From Loripinus fragilis (lineage: Eukaryota; Mollusca; Bivalvia; Lucinida; Lucinidae): DNA of 64,000 bases. The translations under genes and the position numbers were made by a program. Of the stretch, positions 57,300 through 64,000 are shown piece by piece (within the stretch, counting starts at the first letter, position 1; each line of letters opens with the position of its first letter). Below the pieces are notes generated by a model. The model was not told the origin of the DNA and searched no databases. It worked only from the letters and a program-made list of their open reading frames with translations. Where the stretch lies: the NCBI GenBank assembly GCA_964019695.1, contig OZ026514.1:8246751-8310750 (forward strand), read 5' to 3'.

Positions 57300-58519
57300 T
57301 GCTAAAGATCAAATTTGCATATTCATGAAATTTAAAGAATACATTAGGAAATTGTTAAAAATAAAAGGGTGTACCCACAAAGATACTTACAACTCAGCTG
57401 CGAATTATTTTAGGCAACCACTCTTGGTACCAAATAATGCCAAAGCACTGCACTTTTACCAAAGTGTCCATTTAACAAATTTTCTAGCATTCTCACTCAT
57501 AAATATTAATCAAAATATAAGAAATAAGAGAAAATTTTGGAAAAATTAAAGGGGTGTACTTACAAAATTACTCATATGTCAGTCCCTAGTTATCCTATTC
57601 TCAAAGTAAAGCCTAGAACTAATTTTTATCTTTCTGTGTTCTTCTTTCTTTTTAATGTGTTCTTATATATTCATGAGTATGCAAATGAGATCATTTGTAT
57701 ATTCATCATTGGGTCACCGAGCTATATCTCAACTTTTATTTGGTACCATGTTTGGCAGTCCAGGATATATGGCAGCTGAAATATAGGTTATTTTGTAGGT
57801 CAAACCACTTTAGGTTTCTAATATTTTTGACTTATTCTTTTTATGTGTTCTTTAGTATTCGTGAATATGAAAATTAGATATTTCGAATACATATAATCAT
57901 AGGGTCGCATACCTGTATCTCAACTATTATTTGGTACCAAGTTTTGTAGTCTAGGATAGTAAGCAGCTGGCGTAGAGGTAATTTGGTAGGGATACCACCT
58001 GAATTAATCTACCAAATTTGTCTTATTTCTTATGTTTACATTAATATTTATGGATATTCAAATTAGATCATTTGTATATTTAATCATTTTCATCAAACGA
58101 AAATATCTAAACTTTTATTTAGTATCTAGTTTTGAAGTTAATCATAGTAAGCAGCTGACTTAGTGGTTGTTTTGAACGTTAATCACCTTATTGTTCTACA
58201 AATTTCCTCTTATTTCTTAATGTTTCATTAATATTCATGAATATTCAAATTAGATAATTCGTACATTTAATCATTTTGGTCAAAATGCAATGTCTCAACT
58301 TGAATTGGGTACCAAGTTTTGCAGTCTACGATAGTTGGCAGTAGACATATAGGTAATATTGTTGCTATACCCCCTTAATTTTTCTACCTATTTTCTCTTA
58401 TTTCTTATGCTTTCATTCATATTCATGATATTAAAACAAGAAAATTCGTATATTTTATCATTTTGATCAAATGGCTATGTCTCAACTTTTATTTGATACC
58501 AAGTTTTGTAAGATAGGAT
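57300..58519. repeat. tandem array of about 188-bp units (left part)
   Basis: Units marked by 'attcatgaatat.caaattaga.aatt', 'atctcaacttttatttggtacca.gtttt' and 'tcta ggatagt.agcagctgg' recur at about 57667, 57857, 58044, 58234 and 58420. The array is interrupted at 58519 by the gypsy element and resumes at 63251. Confidence 0.88.
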
Positions 58520-58719
58520 TATTTTATCATGAGACAGGTAGAAATGAACACGCCTGTATGCTGCTAATATATTTATTAGTAAAGCTATACGAACTACAAG
58601 AGAGATGATAACTAAGAGAATAAGCGGACAGCAGAAGCAGCCAGGTAGTTTTATACTACAGGCTGGGCCCTTATCAAGATCGTATCATGTTGCAGAGTCT
58701 ATATGCAGAATATACAACA
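58520..58719 (-). repeat. 3' LTR
   Basis: On the minus strand starts TGTTGTATATTCTGCATATA and ends in GATAAAATA. Differs from the other LTR at three sites. Confidence 0.95.
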
Positions 58720-58729
58720 CCCCCCTTTC
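58720..58729 (-). promoter_or_regulatory. polypurine tract
   Basis: Minus strand GAAAGGGGGG directly beside the 3' LTR, the expected plus-strand primer of reverse transcription. Confidence 0.85.
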
Positions 58730-58915
58730 AAAGCCCAATATTTTGGAGTTTACGGTATGCAACAGTTCATTGATAAAATCGTAACCGTAAAACAGTTCAT
58801 TGAGTGTTCCATCTTTCATTCATTAATTCCCACGACTGAATTGTCTGTTTATCATCACAGTTTCTCGTTACAGATAAAACAAGCAACACTGATTATTTTG
58901 TCGTTCCTTATCAAG

Positions 58916-60394
58916 TTAATTATACTGTAATCTTTCGGGCGGTTTAGAAATTCGCCCAGATCGTGTCACTACATATGGTTTATTACTAGTTTCTTGAGAT
59001 ACATGTAACGGTACACTAGACAGCTGTTCAGGACCAGAAGAGTTGGACAAGAGTGTATCAGATTCTGTAATCGCTGAATTGTGTGAATTTGCTGAATCTC
59101 CCTGCACTTTTCTTTCCTGCATATGTACCATCGGCTGAAGGTCAGTTGGGTCGTTAAGTTCGACTTCTTTATTCAACCTAACCAAATATCGCCTATTGCG
59201 CGAAATTTCACCACGGGGTGTGTCGACCACGTATGATCTTGGTCGGTCTGCAGCTTTTAATACTTTGCCGTCTACATTGAATGATTTAACATGAACGTTA
59301 TCGCCTGTGCGTAATGGCGTCATATTTCGCGCTCGATGTCTGACGTCATAATTCATTTTGGAGTATGCACGTGCAGCATTCTCTTTCTTAAGCAAATAGG
59401 TTTGATTGATAACTTTTGGCTTCAATCGATCTGGATTTTGCGGAAGGATAGTTTTGATTTGTCTGCTGTAGAGAAGCTGAGATGGGCTATACCCATTACT
59501 GAGCGGTGTGGCTCGATAATGCATGAGTGCAATGTACGGGTCGTCAGACTTCTCAAGCAAGCGTTTGCACGTTTGAACAGCGCGTTCAGCCTCCGTGTTC
59601 CCTAGAGGATACCTAGGCGATGATGTAATGTGCTTTATACCGTATTCTTTCATGAATTTCTGCATAGCCTGCCCTGAGTAACAACCTCCGTTGTCACTGA
59701 TGAATATGTCGCAGACACCATGCCGACTAAACATCGACTTTAAATGGGTAATAACTTCTTCGGTTGTTAAAGAGCGCAATTTTGCTAATTCAATAAATCT
59801 TGAATAGTAGCACACAACCAGTAGGTATGTGTGACCTTTCCAAAAGAAAAGGTCTGACCCTAAATGTTTCCAAGGCCGATCATCAAACTTAGTACTGATC
59901 ATCGGCTCGGCATGATCATTCTGAAGTTTTGCGCAAACGTCGCATGCTTTGACTTCTTTTTCAATGTCACTGTTGATGCCTAACCACCATACCGACTCTC
60001 TTGCTCTCAGTTTACATTTTGTTATTCCTTGATGCGCGCCATGAATTTTGGTGAGTATATCTGCTCTCATTTCTGTAGGAATAAATAATCTGCCTGCTTT
60101 CATTAATAAGCCTTTATTTATTGTTATCTCGCCCCTCAAATGCCAGTACACTTTTCCTATCTCGGATGCCTTATGTTTTGTTTCAGGCCACCCATTATTG
60201 CAGAAATTGGCTAGAGTTTGACAAATAACATCTTGACTTTGCTTTTCCCTTATCTCTTGAAGTCTAAGATCTGTGGCTGGCAAGTGTCTTATAACCATGT
60301 CAACATAATTTTCGGTGTCTGAGGAATGTTGCTCCTCCTCCAAAGTCAATGAATGAATTACAGGGTTTCTTGAAAGCATATCAGGTATAATCAA
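58916..60394 (-). CDS. gypsy pol, integrase part
   Basis: 492-codon frame. HHCC zinc-binding site (H118, H121, C151, C154), catalytic triad D181 (LGSDLFF), D234 (FISDNGG) and E270 (GNTEAERAVQT) with exactly 35 residues between D234 and E270. A C-terminal basic region and RSGRISKPPERL motif end it, as in mag-type elements; no chromodomain. The ATG at 60394 is probably not the true start: the first residues continue the end of the RNase H / linker region of the upstream frame, and the two frames overlap by 14 bases. Confidence 0.93.
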   Translation of the reverse strand: MIIPDMLSRNPVIHSLTLEEEQHSSDTENYVDMVIRHLPATDLRLQEIREKQSQDVICQTLANFCNNGWPETKHKASEIGKVYWHLRGEITINKGLLMKAGRLFIPTEMRADILTKIHGAHQGITKCKLRARESVWWLGINSDIEKEVKACDVCAKLQNDHAEPMISTKFDDRPWKHLGSDLFFWKGHTYLLVVCYYSRFIELAKLRSLTTEEVITHLKSMFSRHGVCDIFISDNGGCYSGQAMQKFMKEYGIKHITSSPRYPLGNTEAERAVQTCKRLLEKSDDPYIALMHYRATPLSNGYSPSQLLYSRQIKTILPQNPDRLKPKVINQTYLLKKENAARAYSKMNYDVRHRARNMTPLRTGDNVHVKSFNVDGKVLKAADRPRSYVVDTPRGEISRNRRYLVRLNKEVELNDPTDLQPMVHMQERKVQGDSANSHNSAITESDTLLSNSSGPEQLSSVPLHVSQETSNKPYVVTRSGRISKPPERLQYN

Positions 60395-62942
60395 GGATTT
60401 TCCCGCGACATGGGGAAATAGTGTATGAGAAAGGCATAAGTCTCATTCTAAAACGCATAATTCGTAATGGCAAATCACTCAGGTCTTTGTGACCGCCAAG
60501 CAATGAAATAAGCGGCTGATGATCAGTTTCAATATGAAAAGTTTTTCCAATGAGAAAATCACGATTTTTCTCGCAACCGTATGTGACTCCTAAGGCCTCT
60601 TTTTCAATGGTGGAGTAACGCTGCTCTGTCGGTGACAGGGCTCTAGATGCGAAACTTACTGGTTTCATGTCTCCGTCGTCTTGTTTCTGAAACAGCACGC
60701 AGCCTAGTCCATAACTACTCGCATCTGTTTTTAATACTGTGTAACGATTCGGATCGTACAACGCAAGTACGGGTGCATTTGTAAGTGATTGCTTGATTAA
60801 GTCAAAAGCTTTCTGCTGATCTGGACCCCAGTAAAACTGATTTTTTGAGCTTAGTAGATCTCGGATTGGTTTCGAATGTTCAGCTAACAATGGCGAGAAT
60901 TTACCTAGCTGATTTACCATACCTAATAGCCTGCGCACACCGTGCACGTCAGTAGGGGCTTCCAAGTTTTTGATCCCCTGGACCCGTTCGGGGTCCGCCG
61001 AAATGCCTGAGGGTCCAATAATATGACCAACGTATTTTATTGATGTTTTTCTGAACTCAGTTTTTGACGGATTTATGGTCAGATTTGCTTCATGCAACCG
61101 CGTGAGCACTTCATGCAACCTTTTGTCATGCTCAGCCTCTGTTCGACCAAATACGAGAATATCATCTGTCTGGCATAATACTCCCTCAATCGATTCTACC
61201 AGTTGGGTCATTCTTTTCTGAAAATATTCGCTACTACTGGACAGACCCATGACTAGACGATTGAACGCAAACCTACCGAATGGCGTTATGAAAGTAGTGA
61301 GCAACTTACTTTCATCTGACAGACGTGTTTGCCAAAATCCTAGATTTAAGTCAATTTTGCTAAACCATTTCGCACCGGCAAGAAGACCTAAGCTTTGATC
61401 TATTCTAGGTAACGGAAAATTTTCACATTTGACGCTGTCGTTGAGACGTGATAAGTCAACGCAGATTCTTATTTTACCGTTAGGTTTAGGCACTACGACC
61501 ATACCCGCGCACCAATCTGTGGGTTGGTCAACTCGGAAAATAACGCCCGTTTTTTCCATGTTTTCGAGCTCTTGCTTCACCTGCGGAAGCAGAGGAATAG
61601 GGACTCTACGTGGAACTGAAAGCGCATACGGTTTCGCTCCTTCTTTAAGCGTGACGTGGTACTCACCACTCATTTCGCCTAGCTCCCTAAACAAATTGTG
61701 ATATTTCGACTTAACGGTTTCCAAGGTTATTACTTCGCTCAAACTAGCGTTTCCATGTTTAAACTCAAGCAAATCTAGCTTGGTTATAGCTGGTCGACCT
61801 AACAGGCATCGATCTAGCCCCTTAACGACGTAGATACGCTCGACCGCTGAGCTTGCATTAGTCTCGAGCTTTGCAGTAAACGAACCCATGACCTTCAGTG
61901 GTACATTACCAGGACCGTATAACCTTTTAGAGCTTTTTTCTAAAGGTAACTTGCCAATTTTAAGGTACATATCCTCTGATATGACCGTAACATCGGCACC
62001 ACAATCGATTTTAAATCTGATAAAACCTTGTCCTACCTTGAGGTCAATAATCCATGGTTCATCTGAATTTGAACTAATTGAACTTAGCACTGCACTTTCA
62101 CTGTCGATTGTCCCAAGGTATGCATCGGATTCATAGTCGGATTCCCCATCTCGATCGTCGACCTCGTGCACCTTCTTGGAAAGACAAAATCGAACCCAGT
62201 GTCCTTTTATACCGCAACCTCGGCACTTTGCATCCCTAGCTGGGCACTTACTCCGACTATGTGACGGTACGGCTCCGCAACGGGTACATCTAGGCTTGTC
62301 GCCGTTTTGTGTCTTTGGCTTATCCCTTGTGTGTCTTCTCTGTGTGTTTTGGCTGTGTCTCTGTCGGAATTTAACAGAGTCAATCTTATTTTCCGACAGA
62401 ACATAACTCCTTACTATAGACTGCTGCTCGTGGACTGCTTCTTTCTGCCTGGCTTGTGTGACAGCTTTCTCAAGCGTCAGAGCAGGATCCAATTGTAATT
62501 TCTCAGAAATTTTAGCGTCCCTGAGTCCAACAACAATTCTGTCCCGGATTAACTGGTCCTTTAATTCACCATAATCACAATGTTCTGACAACGTGTACAA
62601 AGATGTAATAAACTGATCCACCGACTCCCCCTCTTCTTGTTTTCTTAAATTAAACCTTGCACGTTCAAATATTGTATTTCTTCGAACATTGAAATAGTTC
62701 ACATATTTTCCTGTGACCGTTGTATAAACTTTTTGCTCTTCATCTGATAATCCAAACGATTTTAAAACGTCATCTGCTTCTTTCCACATACAATAAACCA
62801 AGGCGTTTACTTGCTGTTCTTGAGATTTTTCTGAAAGACCACTAGCAGTTTTGAACCGTTCAAACCTCACAAACCATTTCTCGAAATCTGCTGGTTTTTT
62901 AAAGTCAAACTGATCTGGAGGGGTTACTTGAAAACTAGCCAT
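60381..62942 (-). CDS. gypsy gag-protease-reverse transcriptase-RNase H
   Basis: 853-codon frame. Gag-like domain (about 1-210), two CCHC-type knuckles (CTRCGAVPSHSRSKC at 219-233, CRGCGIKGHWVRFC at 240-253), retropepsin-like active site DCGAD (313-317, where D(T/S)GA is usual), RT (about 430-640) with D531 and QTDD at 591-594 in place of the usual Y.DD, and RNase H (about 730-825) with TDAS (D740), an E in STIEKEAL, and TDHQPL (D807). It stops just after RNase H, where the frame shifts. The start ATG lies 108 bases inside the 5' LTR. Confidence 0.94.
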   Translation of the reverse strand: MASFQVTPPDQFDFKKPADFEKWFVRFERFKTASGLSEKSQEQQVNALVYCMWKEADDVLKSFGLSDEEQKVYTTVTGKYVNYFNVRRNTIFERARFNLRKQEEGESVDQFITSLYTLSEHCDYGELKDQLIRDRIVVGLRDAKISEKLQLDPALTLEKAVTQARQKEAVHEQQSIVRSYVLSENKIDSVKFRQRHSQNTQRRHTRDKPKTQNGDKPRCTRCGAVPSHSRSKCPARDAKCRGCGIKGHWVRFCLSKKVHEVDDRDGESDYESDAYLGTIDSESAVLSSISSNSDEPWIIDLKVGQGFIRFKIDCGADVTVISEDMYLKIGKLPLEKSSKRLYGPGNVPLKVMGSFTAKLETNASSAVERIYVVKGLDRCLLGRPAITKLDLLEFKHGNASLSEVITLETVKSKYHNLFRELGEMSGEYHVTLKEGAKPYALSVPRRVPIPLLPQVKQELENMEKTGVIFRVDQPTDWCAGMVVVPKPNGKIRICVDLSRLNDSVKCENFPLPRIDQSLGLLAGAKWFSKIDLNLGFWQTRLSDESKLLTTFITPFGRFAFNRLVMGLSSSSEYFQKRMTQLVESIEGVLCQTDDILVFGRTEAEHDKRLHEVLTRLHEANLTINPSKTEFRKTSIKYVGHIIGPSGISADPERVQGIKNLEAPTDVHGVRRLLGMVNQLGKFSPLLAEHSKPIRDLLSSKNQFYWGPDQQKAFDLIKQSLTNAPVLALYDPNRYTVLKTDASSYGLGCVLFQKQDDGDMKPVSFASRALSPTEQRYSTIEKEALGVTYGCEKNRDFLIGKTFHIETDHQPLISLLGGHKDLSDLPLRIMRFRMRLMPFSYTISPCRGKILDYT

Positions 62943-63032
62943 TTTCTGTTAATTTAAACTTCACTAATAAAATTTCAAGTCTAATAGGTGTTAATTGTCA
63001 CGCACTTTAATTCGGTTAAGCAATATTCCAGT

Positions 63033-63050
63033 AAGTCACTTCTGACACCA
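63033..63050 (-). promoter_or_regulatory. primer-binding site
   Basis: Minus strand TGGTGTCAGAAGTGACTT directly after the 5' LTR; TGGTGTCAGAAGTG resembles a tRNA-Leu complement. The tRNA identity is inferred. Confidence 0.75.
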
Positions 63051-63250
63051 TATTTTATCCTGAGACAGGTAGAAATGAACACGCCTGTATGCTGCTAATA
63101 TATTTATTAGTAAAGCTATACGAACTACAAGAGAGATGATAACTAAGAGAATAAGCGGACAGCAGAAGCAGCCAGGTAGTTTTATACTACAGGCTGGGCC
63201 CTTATTAAGATCGTATCATGTTGCAGAGTTTATATGCAGAATATACAACA
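63051..63250 (-). repeat. 5' LTR
   Basis: 200 bp. Contains (minus strand) TATAAAA-like 'agtataaaactac' and AATAAATA, likely promoter and polyadenylation signals. Confidence 0.95.
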
Positions 63251-63510
63251 AGGATAGTTATCAGCTAGCATCGTGTTAATTTTGTATGTATACCACCTTA
63301 AATTTTCTACTTATTTTGTCTTGTTTCTTATGTTTTCATTAATATTCATGAATATTTAAATTAGATAATTCGTATATTTAATCATTTTAGTCAAATGGCT
63401 ATGTCTCAATTTTTATTTGGTACCAATTTTTATAGTCTAGGATAGTTAGCAGCTGGAGTACATGTAATTTTGTAGGTATACCCCATTAATATTTATACCA
63501 ATTTATTCTT
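63251..63510. repeat. 188-bp tandem array (right part)
   Basis: Resumes at the duplicated AGGAT and continues with 'tagttatcagc', 'attcatgaatatttaaattagataattcgtat' and 'ggatagttagcagctgg'. Confidence 0.85.
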
Positions 63511-63513
63511 ATT

Positions 63514-64000
63514 TTACCCCCCGCAAACTTTGTTTGTAGGGGGTATACTGTTTTCACGTTGTCCATCCGTGCGTGCGTCCGTCCGTAACGCTTTGTTTCC
63601 TTAATAACTCGAAGAGTCATTGCTGGATTTTCATCAAACCTTGCAAACATGTTCATATATGCAAGACAAATACTTTAGACAAAAAAGTAAGGGCTAGGGG
63701 CCAATTCTATTAGAGTTATTTCCCTTTGTAGTTCTAAATGCCTTTTAATATAGTGCTTTATGCTTATGCTATTATAGGCCATACACGGGCCGATCAACTC
63801 CTACCACAGCTTTTGATGGAACAATTTAATACTTTTATTATACAATGTAGACACATTGAACATATGCATGAAGGAGTTTGGTTCAGAAAAAAATAATTTT
63901 TGACAAAATGACAGCTGTGAGAACTTAGACAATTTTTCCCTAATAAGGTGTTTGTATATGCATAGACGGTGCCTTTATGGGCTGATCAACTCCTACCACA
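63514..64000. mobile_element. family L element, copy 2 (runs off the window)
   Basis: Starts TACCCCCCGCAAACTTTGTT and follows 10311-10800 almost base for base, with few differences. The right end is outside the window. Confidence 0.88.

Larger units (their letters stand above)
58520..63250 (-). mobile_element. Ty3/gypsy LTR retrotransposon, 4,731 bp, nearly intact
   Basis: LTRs 58520-58719 and 63051-63250 (200 bp, three differences), target duplication AGGAT (58515-58519, 63251-63255), primer-binding site and polypurine tract in place, gag-pol on the minus strand. The gag-protease-RT-RNase H-integrase order and lack of a chromodomain fit the mag group of Ty3/gypsy; group placement is from memory of the family. 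A single reading-frame shift separates the integrase part. No env gene. Insertion into the 188-bp array means its age can be bounded by the LTR differences. Confidence 0.95.

Noticed and set aside
58916..62942. Possible env gene or infectious retrovirus
   Set aside because: No open frame follows integrase before the 3' LTR; the element has only gag-pol functions.
52384..64000. Search for the next CFAP36 exon
   Set aside because: No frame resembling the following AEDF.IFKAMM region with splice sites was found; it probably lies beyond the window.

Overview
This is eukaryotic genomic DNA, AT-rich, with long introns, canonical GT-AG splice sites and very dense transposon debris. The repeat repertoire is what I know from bivalve molluscs, probably a heterodont clam or mussel: tRNA-derived SINEs, many TTAA-bounded and palindromic MITEs, 'agct..gcctgagcc' and 'taccccccgc' elements with internal tandem units, and a chromodomain-less Ty3/gypsy element resembling the mag group. 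That assignment is inference; no ribosomal or mitochondrial marker is present. No prokaryotic gene, CRISPR array, rRNA or intact tRNA gene was seen.

Only two host genes can be supported, both on the plus strand. (1) The 3' half of a striatin gene (2536-21170): nine coding exons whose splice phases all agree, giving 394 residues, seven WD40-like repeats and a TGA stop. Striatin is the PP2A B''' scaffold of the STRIPAK complex; its coiled-coil and calmodulin-binding N-terminus lies before base 1. (2) The 5' part of CFAP36 (CCDC104/BARTL1; 43364-52383): three phase-consistent exons encoding the first 96 residues of the BART-like, ARL3-binding domain. The rest lies beyond the window. Between them (about 21.2-43.3 kb) is an intergenic region that looks to be entirely repeats.

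Layout: 0-2.5 kb, striatin intron with a 191-bp tandem pair, a 20-bp minisatellite and two TTAA MITEs; 2.5-21.2 kb, striatin exons with introns full of nested elements; 21.2-43.3 kb, MITEs, a pogo-like element, and two copies of one unknown repeat, the second carrying two nested DNA elements; 43.4-52.4 kb, CFAP36 exons with a tandem tRNA-Asp-like SINE pair, LINE fragments and hairpin elements in its introns; 52.4-57.3 kb, more MITEs and a SINE; 57.3-63.5 kb, an approximately 188-bp tandem array split by a nearly intact 4.7-kb Ty3/gypsy retrotransposon on the minus strand; 63.5-64 kb, the start of another dispersed element.

The most unusual pattern is shared by several MITE families that have different termini. 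They carry the same central hairpin: conserved outer boxes (AAACAG..GACCC.GATC / GATC.GGGTC..CTGTTTG) around an inner stem whose sequence differs between families but stays self-complementary. Other notable structures are a 93-bp near-perfect inverted repeat with a template-switch signature beside a striatin exon, several nested insertions datable from their target-site duplications, and a palindromic MITE family (about 19 copies) that in one place appears to supply intron sequence right up to a splice acceptor.
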